Assembly: GCF_900188455.1 (NCBI RefSeq)
Contig: NZ_FZOL01000031.1
Span: 1-61,748 of the forward strand
DNA from: Pseudomonas japonica
Lineage (GTDB): Bacteria > Pseudomonadota > Gammaproteobacteria > Pseudomonadales > Pseudomonadaceae
Length of the DNA: 61,748 nucleotides
Reading direction: 5' to 3'
Numbering within the stretch: position 1 is the stretch's first letter; each line of letters starts with the position of its first letter. Below the pieces are notes generated by a model. That model made no database searches. It was not told where the DNA came from and saw only the letters and a list, made by a program, of their open reading frames with translations. Below are positions 34,101-42,713 of the stretch, one piece after another. The position numbers and the translations under genes are program-made.

Positions 34101-36520
34101 CGCAGGTTCAACGTCGCGTTGCGCGGCGCGCCGTAGTGCCCGTAGCTGCCCGCCATGCCGGCGTAGTACTTCTCGTCGAACAGGTTGTTGAGGTTCAGCG
34201 TCGCCGCCAGATGGTCGTTGAGCTGATAGCGCGCCATCAGGCTGGCCACGGTGTAGTCGTCCTGGGTCACTCGGGCCTTGTAGCGGGCGAAGGTCAGCGA
34301 CGAACTGGAGTTCCAGCTGGCGCCGCCGCCCAGGGTCAGGCGGTCCCAGCTGCCCGGCAGGCGGTAGGTGGTCCAGAGGCGGAAGGTGTCCATCGGCAGT
34401 TGCGTGGTCAGGCGGTTGCCGTCGGCGTCCTCGGTGCGCGAATGGCTGTAGCCGGTCTGCAGGTTCCAGCCCGGGAGGAGTTCGCCGGCCAGTTCCAGGT
34501 CGATGCCTTTGGTCTCGGCACCGTCCACGGCACGATACGCCGTGCCGCCGGAGGGCGTGAGGTTGCCGCCGTCCTGTTCGGCGAAATTGTCGCGCTGGAT
34601 CAGGTACAGCGCGGTGCTGGCGTTGAGGCGCCCGCCCATGAATTCACCTTTCCAGCCGAGCTCGTAGTTCTTGCCTACCTGTGGCGCCAGGGTCTTGCCG
34701 TTGGCGTCCTGGTCGGCCTGGGGCTTGAAGATATCGGTGTAGCTTGCATACAGCGATTGCTCGGCCGTGAGGTCGTAGACGATACCGGCGTAGGGAGTGA
34801 CCACGCCGGTTTCGCGCATGCGGGTTTCGGTGGCCGGCAGGGTGCTGTTGAGCACCTTGAGGTAGTAGTCGTAGTTGTAGCGGGATACGCGCGTGCCGAG
34901 GATCAGGTGCAGGCTGTCGCTCAGGTTGAAGCGCCCGGCGACGAAGTAGCCACTCTGGCGGCTGGCGACGTTGTAGTCGAGGAACGGGTAATAGGCGCTG
35001 TCGGCCGGCCGCGCCATCTGGTTGTTCCAGGTGTAGTAATTGACCGTCACGGCGGGAGCGTCGTCCTCGTCGTGCTGGTTTTCGTACTCGGTGTAGTTGA
35101 AGCCCAGGATCAGTTCATGTTGTTGCCCCAGCAGTTCGAAGGGGCCCTGCAGGGTGGCATCCAGGCCTTTCTGGTACTGCGTGGCCTTGGCATCGGCGGG
35201 GATCAGCGGCACGGCACCGGTCGCCTGGTTGATGTAGGCCACGTTGGTGGTGGTGCGCAGGTAGGCGGAGTCGGAGTCGCGCTTCACATCCATGTAGTTG
35301 GCCGCCAGTTTGAGCTGCCAGTCATGGGCCAGTTGTCGCTCCAGGCCGAAGGTGTAGTTGGTGGTTTCGATCTCGTCGTCGCGCCAGCGGCTGCCGGAGC
35401 TTTTCGAGCGGGAGAAGTCGGTGCGCTGACCGTTGGTGAACAGCAGCGGTACACCGGGCGCACCCAGTGCCTTGTAGGTCTGGTGGTCGATGCTGAAACG
35501 CGCCAGGGTGGCGTCGTCCAGGTCGGCTTCCAGTACGCCGTAGGCAACATCGCGTTGCTGGCTGTACCAGTCCATGAAGGTGTCGCTGTCCTGCTTGGCG
35601 ACGACGAGGCGTCCACGCAGGTTGCCAGTCTCCGTCAACGGGCCGGACACATCGCCTTCGGCGCGGTAGTTGTCCCATGAACCGGCACTGCCCTGGACGT
35701 AGGCCTTGAACTCGCGGGTCGGCCGCTTGCGGATCAGGTTGACCACACCGCTGGGGTCGCCGGCGCCGGTCATCAGGCCGGTGGCGCCCTGGACGATTTC
35801 GACCCGGTCGTAGATCGCCATGTCCAGCAAGGTACTGGGCATGTTGCGGGTCTGGTTTTCCTGGGTCGTGGTCACGCCATCGATCTGGTAGGTGTTGATC
35901 GCGCTGCCCCGGGAGTAAATGTTGAAACGTTCGCCACCGTCCTGGGACATGGTGATGCCCGGAGTCTGGTTGAGCACATCGGTCATGCTCGCCAGGTGCT
36001 GGTCGTCCATGCGCTGGCGGGTGATGACCTTGATGGTCTGCGGGGTTTCGCGGATCGACAGGTTCAGTTTGGTGGCGGTACTGGTCGAGCCGGTGGTGTA
36101 GCTGCCGCTGCCTTCGCTGACGGCACCGAGGGCTTGTCCGGTGATGCTGGTGGCACCCAGCTCCAGCGCGCCGCCGTTGCCGACGGCGACCAGCAGGTAG
36201 ACACCGCTGGCCTGGCGCACGGCCTGCAGGCCGCTGCCGGCGAGCAGGGTGGCGAAGCCGCTGGCGACGCTGTGGCTGCCTTCGAGGCCGGGGGAGTTGC
36301 GGCCCTGGGTCACGCTGCCGTCGAAGGACAGCACCACGCCGGCGGCGCTGGCGAAGCGGCCGAGGGTCTCGGTCAGCGGACCGGCGCCGATGTGGTAGGC
36401 GCGGGTCTGCTCGCTGCCCGCCTCGGCGGCGAGGGCGATGACGGGGCTGGCAGCGAGCGTACCCAGGGCCAGATGGATGGCCAGGGCCAGTGCGGTGTGT
36501 GGTCGTTGCTTCGAACTCAT
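34088..36520 (-). CDS. TonB-dependent siderophore receptor with signalling (STN) domain
   Basis: An 810-aa FpvA/FecA-type receptor. It has a signal peptide (AIHLALGTLAASPVIALAAEA) and then a secretin/TonB N-terminal signalling domain (YHIGAGPLTETLGRFASAAGVVLSFDG ... SGLQAVRQASGVYLLV) that contacts the anti-sigma protein. The plug contains VEIVQGATGLMTGAGDPSGVVNLIRKRP. The barrel ends RYDF. Siderophore receptors of the TIGR01783 kind share the SIRETPQTIKVITRQRM start of the plug. It is downstream of fecR and fecI on the same strand and probably is turned on by that sigma factor when the cognate ferric siderophore binds. The ATG follows AAGGGAAAC. Confidence 0.93.
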   Translation of the reverse strand: MSSKQRPHTALALAIHLALGTLAASPVIALAAEAGSEQTRAYHIGAGPLTETLGRFASAAGVVLSFDGSVTQGRNSPGLEGSHSVASGFATLLAGSGLQAVRQASGVYLLVAVGNGGALELGATSITGQALGAVSEGSGSYTTGSTSTATKLNLSIRETPQTIKVITRQRMDDQHLASMTDVLNQTPGITMSQDGGERFNIYSRGSAINTYQIDGVTTTQENQTRNMPSTLLDMAIYDRVEIVQGATGLMTGAGDPSGVVNLIRKRPTREFKAYVQGSAGSWDNYRAEGDVSGPLTETGNLRGRLVVAKQDSDTFMDWYSQQRDVAYGVLEADLDDATLARFSIDHQTYKALGAPGVPLLFTNGQRTDFSRSKSSGSRWRDDEIETTNYTFGLERQLAHDWQLKLAANYMDVKRDSDSAYLRTTTNVAYINQATGAVPLIPADAKATQYQKGLDATLQGPFELLGQQHELILGFNYTEYENQHDEDDAPAVTVNYYTWNNQMARPADSAYYPFLDYNVASRQSGYFVAGRFNLSDSLHLILGTRVSRYNYDYYLKVLNSTLPATETRMRETGVVTPYAGIVYDLTAEQSLYASYTDIFKPQADQDANGKTLAPQVGKNYELGWKGEFMGGRLNASTALYLIQRDNFAEQDGGNLTPSGGTAYRAVDGAETKGIDLELAGELLPGWNLQTGYSHSRTEDADGNRLTTQLPMDTFRLWTTYRLPGSWDRLTLGGGASWNSSSSLTFARYKARVTQDDYTVASLMARYQLNDHLAATLNLNNLFDEKYYAGMAGSYGHYGAPRNATLNLRYDF

Positions 36521-36633
36521 GTTTCCCTTCCCAAGAACATCATGTTGTGCAGATGGGAGGGAAAGCCGAACGAGGGGCGGGCAAAGTGCAAGGTCGTGGA
36601 AAAAATTCCGCAAATTGTGCTGTCGGCCCCATC

Positions 36634-37587
36634 TCAAGTGCGCCCGGTAACCGTCACCCAATAGCGGGTCCGGCGCCGCACCGCCACGGGGAACGAGGCC
36701 TGCAGCGCGGTCAGCGCCAGCTCGGTATCGTCGATCGGAAAAGCCCCGGAAATCCGCATTCCCGCCACCGCCGGGTCGCAGGTCAGCAGCCCCGGACGAT
36801 AGCGCGACAACTGCGCCAGCAACTCGCCCAGCGGCAGGTCGATGGCGATCAGGCTGCCATCCTGCCAGGCGGCTACCGAGGCATCGCTGGCGCGGACCGG
36901 ACCGATACCCGCCGCCCCGAACCTGGCGCGCTGGCCGGCTTCCAGGCGCAGGCGTCGTGTCGGATCGAGCGACACCTCCACGGCTTTTTCCAGCACCGCG
37001 ACCTCGGCACCCTGTTCATCGACCGCAACGGTGAAGCGCGTGCCCAATGCCAGCACCTGTCCAGAATGGGTGACGACGCTGAAGGGCCGCGCCGCCGGAT
37101 CGCTGGCGGTGTCGATCAGGATCCTGCCGCGATGCAGGCGCAACTGGCGTTGCCGTGCGTCGAAGCGCACGTCCACCGCGCTGTCGGTATCCAGCAGCAG
37201 GCGGCTGCCGTCGGCCAGGCGCACTTCGCGGCGCTCGCCGATGGCACTGCGCTCATCGGCGCTCCACTCGCGGCGCAGGTCGCTGCGCCAGCCCAGAGCC
37301 GCGAACGTCCCGCCACCGAGCAACAGGGCCAGGCCATACAGCACCTGTCGACGCGAATGCCCGGCACCCAGCAGCGTCGACGCCGCCAGGCGTTGCGGCA
37401 GACCGCCGAAGCTGGCGCTGGCCACCTGCATGCGCTGCCAGGCCTGACGGTGCAGGGGATCGCTGTCGTGCCAGTGCTGCCATTGCGCGTGCTCTTCGCC
37501 ATCGTCGGTCGCCGATGCGAGGCGCACGTACCAGTGCGCGGCCTGGCGAATGGCTTCGCGCTGGGCCGGGGTTGGCGCGCGGCTCAT
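36634..37587 (-). CDS. FecR-family anti-sigma factor
   Basis: A 317-aa inner-membrane regulator that holds the sigma factor inactive until the receptor signals. It begins with the cytoplasmic FecR N-terminal domain (REAIRQAAHWYVRLAS ... WQHWHDSDPLHRQAWQRMQ), continues with one transmembrane helix around residues 80-100 (VLYGLALLLGGGTFAALGW) and then the periplasmic FecR domain (EVRLADGSRLLLDTDSAVDV, RPFSVVTHSGQVLALGTRFTV), ending with an STN-like part. Its ATG overlaps the fecI stop as ATGA. 113 bp separate it from the receptor gene. Confidence 0.92.
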   Translation of the reverse strand: MSRAPTPAQREAIRQAAHWYVRLASATDDGEEHAQWQHWHDSDPLHRQAWQRMQVASASFGGLPQRLAASTLLGAGHSRRQVLYGLALLLGGGTFAALGWRSDLRREWSADERSAIGERREVRLADGSRLLLDTDSAVDVRFDARQRQLRLHRGRILIDTASDPAARPFSVVTHSGQVLALGTRFTVAVDEQGAEVAVLEKAVEVSLDPTRRLRLEAGQRARFGAAGIGPVRASDASVAAWQDGSLIAIDLPLGELLAQLSRYRPGLLTCDPAVAGMRISGAFPIDDTELALTALQASFPVAVRRRTRYWVTVTGRT

Positions 37588-38102
37588 TCGGCGTCTTCCC
37601 ATTGCATCAGGCAGACATGCTCCATGGCCTTGCGCATATGGTTGTTCACCGTGCGCAGCGACAACCCCAGGCGCGTGGCGATCTGCGCGTAAGGCAGGCC
37701 GTCGAGTTGCGCCAGGATGAACACCTCGCGCACCTTCGCGCCGAGTCCGGCGAGCATCCGGTCCAGTTCCAGCAGGGTGTCGAACAGGATCGCCTGGGCT
37801 TCCGAGCTGGGCACCTGGGCCGGGGGCAGGCTGGCCAGGGCTTCCAGGTAGGCCTGTTCCAGCGAGCGGCGGCGGAACAGGTCGATCATCAGGCCCTTGG
37901 CCACGGTGGACAGGTAATGCCGCGGCTCGCGAATGTCCAGGGCACTGCGCGCCTTGAGCACCTTGACGAAGGTGTCCTGGACCAGGTCGGCCACATCGCA
38001 GTGGTTGCCCATGCGCTTGCGCAGCCAGCCATGCAGCCAGGGGCTGTGTTCGACATACAGTTCGCCAACGGCGGTGGACAGGGCAGGGGGCTGGGCCGGC
38101 AT
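37584..38102 (-). CDS. FecI-type ECF RNA polymerase sigma factor
   Basis: A 172-aa extracytoplasmic-function sigma factor. Region 2 is YVEHSPWLHGWLRKRMGNHCDVADLVQDTFVKVL with PRHYLSTVAKGLMIDLFRRR. Region 4 is VREVFILAQLDGLPYAQIATRLGLSLRTVNNHMRKAM. These match FecI/FpvI/PvdS-like iron-starvation sigma factors. It should direct RNA polymerase to the receptor promoter. The Fur-like site just upstream means it is likely made only under iron limitation. It is the first gene of fecI-fecR-receptor. Confidence 0.93.
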   Translation of the reverse strand: MPAQPPALSTAVGELYVEHSPWLHGWLRKRMGNHCDVADLVQDTFVKVLKARSALDIREPRHYLSTVAKGLMIDLFRRRSLEQAYLEALASLPPAQVPSSEAQAILFDTLLELDRMLAGLGAKVREVFILAQLDGLPYAQIATRLGLSLRTVNNHMRKAMEHVCLMQWEDAE

Positions 38103-38119
38103 GGCGAATAACTCAAATG

Positions 38120-38138
38120 GGAATCGATACCATTATTA
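38120..38138. promoter_or_regulatory. Fur-box-like site upstream of the sigma factor gene
   Basis: GATACCATTATTA at 38126-38138 matches the second part of the consensus Fur box (GATAATCATTATC) at 10 of 13 positions. The preceding six bases match poorly, giving about 12 of 19 overall. It lies 18-36 bp upstream of the sigma factor ATG in an AT-rich patch of an otherwise GC-rich region. Confidence 0.55.
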
Positions 38139-38204
38139 TTGTTTCATTGCGAAACAGGTAGCAACACGCCATGTGCCCGGGACGAGGTGGGGAAGCGAGG
38201 AAGG

Positions 38205-39083
38205 TCACGTGCCACCTGCCCGCAACGCCTCCTTCAACCACGCCCCCGCCGGCCCCAGCGAGCGCTGTTTGGACCACACCAGATCCAGCGGATAACGCCG
38301 CGGCCAGCCCGGCATGTCCAGTTCCACCAGCATGCGCGCGGCGTAGGTGCGTACCATCCAGTGCGGCAGGATTGCCCAGCCGAAGCCCTGGGTGGCGAGT
38401 TCCATGAGGATCAGGTAGCTCGGCGCCGACCAGCTGCGTTGCCGAGGGATCTGCAGCAGGCCGCGCTGCGGCGACTCGTCGAGGGTGTTGAGGCGCAGGG
38501 CGCGGTAGCCGGCAAGCCGCTCCTGGCTCAGCGAAGCGGCCTTGGTCAACGGATGTTCCCTGGCCACGAACAGGCCGAATTCGGCCTGCTCGGTCAAGGT
38601 CACATGGCCGATTTCCGGCGGGTATCCGGGCTCCGACGGCAGGATGCCGAGTGCGGCGCGACCGGTACGCACCAGGTTCAGCGCATCGCCGTACTCGGCG
38701 AACACGCATTCGAATTCCAGATCCGGATAACGCTCGCCCAGGCTGACCATGTGCGCCTGGAAATCCGGCGAGTCGTAGGCATCGGAGATGACCAGGGTCA
38801 GCCGCGATTCGACGCCAGCGGTGAGCAGGTCGGCGGCCTGGCGCAGGCGTTCGCTGGCCGACAGCACGTCATCGGCGCGCTGCAGCAACGAGCGCCCGGC
38901 GTCGGTGAGCACCGGCAGCTTGGCGCTGCGGTCGAACAGCGCCACGCCGAGGTCGATCTCCAACCGCGCAATGGCCTCGCTGATGGTCGACTGGCTTTTG
39001 CCCAGCCGGCGCGCGGCGGCGCTGAAGGTGCCCAGGCTGGCGGCCTGGACGAAGGCTTCGAGAGAATCGGGTGAAAAGCTCAT
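38205..39083 (-). CDS. LysR-family transcriptional regulator
   Basis: A 292-aa LysR regulator. The DNA-binding domain is SLEAFVQAASLGTFSAAARRLGKSQSTISEAIARLEIDLGVALFDR. The effector domain starts LTLVISDAYDSPDFQ and continues with the usual periplasmic-binding-protein-like fold. It is divergent from an MFS exporter gene, with 92 bp between starts. A perfect T-N11-A palindrome lies right before its own ATG. This is the standard arrangement for control of the exporter and of itself. The inducer is unknown. Confidence 0.92.
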   Translation of the reverse strand: MSFSPDSLEAFVQAASLGTFSAAARRLGKSQSTISEAIARLEIDLGVALFDRSAKLPVLTDAGRSLLQRADDVLSASERLRQAADLLTAGVESRLTLVISDAYDSPDFQAHMVSLGERYPDLEFECVFAEYGDALNLVRTGRAALGILPSEPGYPPEIGHVTLTEQAEFGLFVAREHPLTKAASLSQERLAGYRALRLNTLDESPQRGLLQIPRQRSWSAPSYLILMELATQGFGWAILPHWMVRTYAARMLVELDMPGWPRRYPLDLVWSKQRSLGPAGAWLKEALRAGGT

Positions 39084-39098
39084 ATCGGGATGTCCGAT
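39084..39098. promoter_or_regulatory. LysR operator candidate (T-N11-A palindrome)
   Basis: ATCGGGATGTCCGAT is a perfect 5-bp inverted repeat around 5 nt and contains the T-N11-A signature of LysR sites. It touches the lysR start codon, and CCGATGG recurs at 39126-39132, nearer the exporter promoter. Binding here would explain autoregulation. Confidence 0.6.
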
Positions 39099-39175
39099 GG
39101 TTTCTATCTTTATTCAACCTTATCACCGATGGAAAATACGCCTATCTTTTTTCAGGTGACAAAGGACAGGAAGCG

Positions 39176-40681
39176 ATGAATCTCGAGACGGGAATGGCCG
39201 GCTATCGGCGCTGGCTGGTGCTGGCGGTGGTGTCCAGTGCGCTGCTGTTGATCGTGATCGACATGACCGTGCTGTACACGGCGTTGCCGCTGCTGACCGA
39301 AGCCCTGGCGGCGAGCGCGTCGGAAAAGCTCTGGATCATCAATATCTACTCGCTGGTCTGCGCCGGTCTGCTGCTGGGCATGGGTACCCTCGGCGACCGG
39401 GTCGGGCATCGCCGCCTGTTCATCTGGGGCCTGCTGGTGTTCGGCGTGGCCTCGCTGGCGGCGGCCTGTTCGACCAGCTCGGCGATGCTGATCGCGGCCC
39501 GCGCGGTGCTGGCCATCGGCGCGGCGATGATGATGCCGGCGACCCTGTCGATCATTCGCCTGACCTTCGAGGACGAGCGCGAGCAAGCCTTCGCCATCGG
39601 CGTCTGGGCGGCCGTGGCGTCCGGTGGCGCGGCGCTGGGCCCGGTGGTGGGCGGGGTGTTGCTGGAGCATTTCTGGTGGGGCTCGGTGTTCCTGATCAAC
39701 GTGCCGGTGGTGGTGCTGGCGCTGCTCCTGACCCTGCGCTATGTGCCGGATTCGGCGGTGCGCTCCACGCGGCAATGGGACTTGCTCGGCTCGCTGCAGG
39801 TGATGGTCTGCCTGATCGGCTTCGCCTACGCGATCAAGGAAGCGGGCAAGCGCGAGCCCTCGTTCGAGGCGGCGCTGGCCGCGTTGCTGATCGGCGGGGT
39901 GTTCGCCGTGCTGTTCGTGCGCCGTCAGCGCAAGCGCGCCGACCCGCTGATCGACTTCGCGATCTTCCGCAACCGCAGCTTCTCCTGCGCGGTCGCCGCG
40001 GCGGTGATCGCCGCCGCCACGCTGATCGGCATGGAGCTGGTGTTCACCCAGCGCCTGCAACTGGTGCTGGGCCTGTCGCCGCTTGAGGCCGCGCTGTTCA
40101 TCCTGCCGTTGCCCCTGGCCGCCTTCGTCGCCGGGCCGCTGGCCGGGCATGTGCTGCCGCGCCTGGGGGCGAAGACCGTGCTGTCGGTGGGGATGCTGCT
40201 GTCGGCGATCGGCATGGGGCTGTACCTGGTGGTCCACGACGCCAGTGCCGTGGTGCAGGCACTCACCCTGGTCACCCTCGGGGTCGGCCTTGGCGCGACC
40301 TTCACCGCGGCGTCGAGCACCATCATGACCAGCGTGCCGGCCGAGCAGGCCGGGATGGCGGCGTCCGTCGAGGAGGTCTGTTACGAGTTCGGCGGCGCGC
40401 TCGGCGTGGCGTTGCTGGGCAGCGTGCTGTCGGCGGTGTACAGCGGGGCCATGGCGGCGCAGCGCCTTGCCGTCGAGGCGACGGCAAGCGACAGCCTGGA
40501 CGAAGCGCTGCTGCTGGCCCGTCAGCTGCAACCCGAGCAGGCGCAGTTGCTGATGGACGCGGCGAAGGGTGCATTCAACGGCGCGTTCCTGGTGGTGATG
40601 GCGGTCTGTGCGCTGTCGTTGTTGCTGGGGGCGTTGCTGGTGCGGCGCTTCGCGATCGAGCGCAAGGGCCTCTCCCACTAG
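39176..40681 (+). CDS. MFS exporter, DHA2 family (SmvA/QacA-like)
   Basis: A 501-aa, 14-helix proton-driven exporter. It has the QacA/SmvA opening VIDMTVLYTALPLLTEAL, then motif A GTLGDRVGHRRLFIWG, then motif C-like GGAALGPVVGGVLLEHFWWGSVFLINVP. Homologues export quaternary ammonium compounds, dyes and biocides. The ATG at 39176 follows AGGA. The in-frame ATG 35 codons upstream would overlap the lysR start and is rejected. It is divergently transcribed from the lysR gene, which is its likely regulator, and convergent with the VOC gene 21 bp away. Confidence 0.93.
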   Translation: MNLETGMAGYRRWLVLAVVSSALLLIVIDMTVLYTALPLLTEALAASASEKLWIINIYSLVCAGLLLGMGTLGDRVGHRRLFIWGLLVFGVASLAAACSTSSAMLIAARAVLAIGAAMMMPATLSIIRLTFEDEREQAFAIGVWAAVASGGAALGPVVGGVLLEHFWWGSVFLINVPVVVLALLLTLRYVPDSAVRSTRQWDLLGSLQVMVCLIGFAYAIKEAGKREPSFEAALAALLIGGVFAVLFVRRQRKRADPLIDFAIFRNRSFSCAVAAAVIAAATLIGMELVFTQRLQLVLGLSPLEAALFILPLPLAAFVAGPLAGHVLPRLGAKTVLSVGMLLSAIGMGLYLVVHDASAVVQALTLVTLGVGLGATFTAASSTIMTSVPAEQAGMAASVEEVCYEFGGALGVALLGSVLSAVYSGAMAAQRLAVEATASDSLDEALLLARQLQPEQAQLLMDAAKGAFNGAFLVVMAVCALSLLLGALLVRRFAIERKGLSH

Positions 40682-40702
40682 CGCACTGACGGGGGCGCCG
40701 GG

Positions 40703-41182
40703 TCAGCCCCGCAGCGCCGCCTCGATCCCGGCGATGTCGATCTTGCCCATCTGCATCATCGCCTCGAAGGCGCGTTTGGCCCTGGCCGGGTCGGGGTCGG
40801 TGATGGCCTGGGTGAGCAGGCGCGGGGTGATCTGCCAGGAGATGCCCCAGCGGTCCTTGCACCAGCCACAGACATTGGCTTCGCCGCCGTTGCCGATGAT
40901 CGCGTTCCAGTAGCGGTCGGTCTCGTCCTGGTCGTCGGTGGCGACCTGGAAAGAGAAGGCTTCGTTGTGCTGGAACATCGGGCCGCCGTTGAGGCCGAGG
41001 CAGGGCAGGCCCATGACGCTGAACTCGACGGTGATGATGTCGCCCTGCTTGCCGGAGGGGTAGTCGCCGGGGGCCGGGTGGGCGGCGATTACCCGGCTGT
41101 CGGGGAAGGTGGCGGCGTAGAACGTGGCGGCATCGAGGGCGTCGCCGGCGAACCAGAGGCAGATGGTGTTCTTCGGGGTCAT
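40703..41182 (-). CDS. VOC-family (PhnB-like) metalloprotein
   Basis: A 159-aa protein of the PhnB/3-demethylubiquinone-methyltransferase-like branch of the vicinal oxygen chelate fold. Recognisable segments are CLWFAGDALDAATFYAATFPDSRV, LGLNGGPMFQHNEAFSFQV, and WCKDRWGISWQITPRLL, ending with AFEAMMQMGKIDIAGIEAA. The function of these proteins is not settled; many are small metal-binding or resistance proteins. The start MTPKNT is chosen over a frame extended 27 codons upstream because homologues begin there. Confidence 0.88.
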   Translation of the reverse strand: MTPKNTICLWFAGDALDAATFYAATFPDSRVIAAHPAPGDYPSGKQGDIITVEFSVMGLPCLGLNGGPMFQHNEAFSFQVATDDQDETDRYWNAIIGNGGEANVCGWCKDRWGISWQITPRLLTQAITDPDPARAKRAFEAMMQMGKIDIAGIEAALRG

Positions 41183-41552
41183 GATGGCGGGCTCCGGGGG
41201 GGAAGGGTTGAGTCTAGACCCGGAATCATCCTGTGCCCGCGATGGCGCCCGCCCGGACAACACGTACTCGGCGTTTATTTGCCGGCCGCTTAGATCGAAT
41301 ATGCATCCAGGTTATGAGCTTGGATTTTCCAGCGATATCCATCCTGTGGTTATCGTCGTCAAGCTGCCCTTTGCGTCTTTGATTGCTTCGCTATCGTCGT
41401 CATTGCATCCGGAAGTCCTGTCATCTGTACCCGGTGGCTGCCACGACAGCCCCGTCCGCTGCTGTTTCGCCATCTTGCCGCCATCCGGGCCGGCCCTAGA
41501 ATCGCCCCCATCGAATCCACCCCCTCTCGTCAACTTGTACAAGGACTTCACC
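41183..41552. other. Intergenic region upstream of the Met-rich gene
   Basis: No gene is supported over about 370 bp. It is less GC-rich from 41290 to 41420 and then turns GC-rich. It contains GGCTG-N6-CAGCC (41432-41447), which could form a small hairpin, and the sigma-70-type promoter described at 41475-41502. An in-frame extension of the Met-rich gene covers this whole region but its composition is unlike the Met-rich part and there is a good ribosome binding site at the internal ATG. Confidence 0.6.
41475..41502 (+). promoter_or_regulatory. Sigma-70-type promoter for the Met-rich gene
   Basis: TTGCCG and TAGAAT are separated by 16 bp and end 50 bp upstream of the ATG. The -10 matches the TATAAT consensus at four of six bases and the -35 (TTGACA) at four of six. 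AAGGA precedes the start codon by 7 nt. Confidence 0.5.
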
Positions 41553-42038
41553 ATGATGAACGCAATGCAGATGCCGATGAACACCAGCATGCCGATGATG
41601 CCAATGACCGGCATGCCGATGATGATGGCCACCATGACCTGCGAAATGGTCGAGGACGGCATGCTCTGCACCATGAAGCCGGCCGCCGGCATGGACATGG
41701 CGATGTTCCGCAGCAGCGCGGACATGATGGGCATGATGATGAACTGCGGCATGCCGATGATGATGCAGTGCGGCAACCTGATGCTGATGGGCATGAATCA
41801 GATGACCCAGCCGATGATGAGCATGCCCATGGGCGGCATGATGATGCCGATGATGAAGTGCATGATGGAGTGCAACGTCATGGCCGACCGCATGACCTGC
41901 AAGATGATGCCGATGGCAGGCATGAGCATGGAGATGATGAACAACTGCTGCATGCTGATGATGAAGATGATGAGCGACTGCAGCATGCCGATGATGATGA
42001 GCTGCAACGGCATGCCGGTGATGTGCTGCACCTGCTGA
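41553..42038 (+). CDS. Methionine- and cysteine-rich small protein, possible metal binder or oxidant sink
   Basis: Not a family I recognise. The protein has 161 residues. I count 64 methionines (40%) and 14 cysteines (9%), and no histidine. Methionines occur in runs (MPMMM, MMMNCGMPMMM, GGMMMPMMKCMMEC). Cysteines occur as isolated C, C-C pairs (NNCCML, VMCCTC) and near Met clusters. There is no signal peptide or membrane helix, so it should be cytosolic. Such Met/Cys content is typical of soft-metal (copper(I)/silver) binding or of a Met-sulfoxide oxidant sink. It starts with ATGATG after AAGGA (7 nt) and ends before a stem-loop shared with the next gene. The repetitive ATG codons also produce an open His-rich antisense frame, which is a shadow. 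Confidence 0.75.
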   Translation: MMNAMQMPMNTSMPMMPMTGMPMMMATMTCEMVEDGMLCTMKPAAGMDMAMFRSSADMMGMMMNCGMPMMMQCGNLMLMGMNQMTQPMMSMPMGGMMMPMMKCMMECNVMADRMTCKMMPMAGMSMEMMNNCCMLMMKMMSDCSMPMMMSCNGMPVMCCTC

Positions 42039-42051
42039 AGTGAGTGCCGCG

Positions 42052-42068
42052 GGACCGCTTCGCGGTCC
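42052..42068. terminator. Stem-loop between Met-rich gene and XRE regulator gene
   Basis: GGACCGC-TTC-GCGGTCC is a perfect 7-bp stem with a 3-nt loop between the two convergent stop codons. It has no strong T-run (TTGCGCT follows) and could act as a weak bidirectional terminator. Confidence 0.5.
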
Positions 42069-42073
42069 TTGCG

Positions 42074-42706
42074 CTATTCCGGGTGGGTGACCACCAGATA
42101 GGCCACCGCCTCGCTGTCCACCGGGTTCCGGTAGCGGTGGGGCTGGTCGGCATAGAAGACGATCGAATCGCCGGTCGCCAGCAGAAAACGCTCGTCGTTG
42201 ACGCTGATCTCCAGCGCCCCCTGGGCCACCACCAGATTCTCCCGCACGCCCGGCGCATGTCCGGCGGAGTACTCCTCGCCCAGCGGGCTTAGCCGCAACT
42301 CGTAGAATTCCGCCTGATGCGCGGCATCCACCGGGTACAGCGCGCGGCTGACGAAGGCACCACTGGCGCTGACCAGGCGTTTGCTGTCGCGGGCCGGCAG
42401 CACCGTCACCCCGGCGCATTCGTTGTGGTCGAGAAACGCCGCCACCGACACTTTCAACCCACTGGCGATCTTGCACAGCACCCGGATCGACGGCACGCTG
42501 CGCCCCGACTCGATCTGCGCCAGCATCGCCCGGCTCACCCCGCTGGCGCGACCCAGTGCATCCAGGGACAGCTGGCGCTTGCCGCGCAGGCGTTGCAGAT
42601 TGCGCGCGACCCGCTGGCCGATGCCGTCGTCATCGGGACTGGCGGCTTCCGGCAGGGTCAGGGGTGGCTCGTCGGAGGTCACGAGAAAGCGGGTCGGGGT
42701 ATTCAT
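42074..42706 (-). CDS. XRE-family regulator with C-terminal cupin domain
   Basis: A 210-aa regulator. The helix-turn-helix is at about 29-85 (VARNLQRLRGKRQLSLDALGRASGVSRAMLAQIESGRSVPSI). The cupin sensor follows (SPLGEEYSAGHAPGVRENLVVAQGALEISVNDERFLLATGDSIVFYADQPHRYRNP), giving the HTH-cupin arrangement of regulators such as PuuR or DdlR-type proteins. The start MNTPTRF has GAGGCGAAC before it. It lies 7 bp downstream of a 54-aa small gene on the same strand. Its targets are unknown. Confidence 0.9.
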   Translation of the reverse strand: MNTPTRFLVTSDEPPLTLPEAASPDDDGIGQRVARNLQRLRGKRQLSLDALGRASGVSRAMLAQIESGRSVPSIRVLCKIASGLKVSVAAFLDHNECAGVTVLPARDSKRLVSASGAFVSRALYPVDAAHQAEFYELRLSPLGEEYSAGHAPGVRENLVVAQGALEISVNDERFLLATGDSIVFYADQPHRYRNPVDSEAVAYLVVTHPE

Positions 42707-42713
42707 GTTCGCC

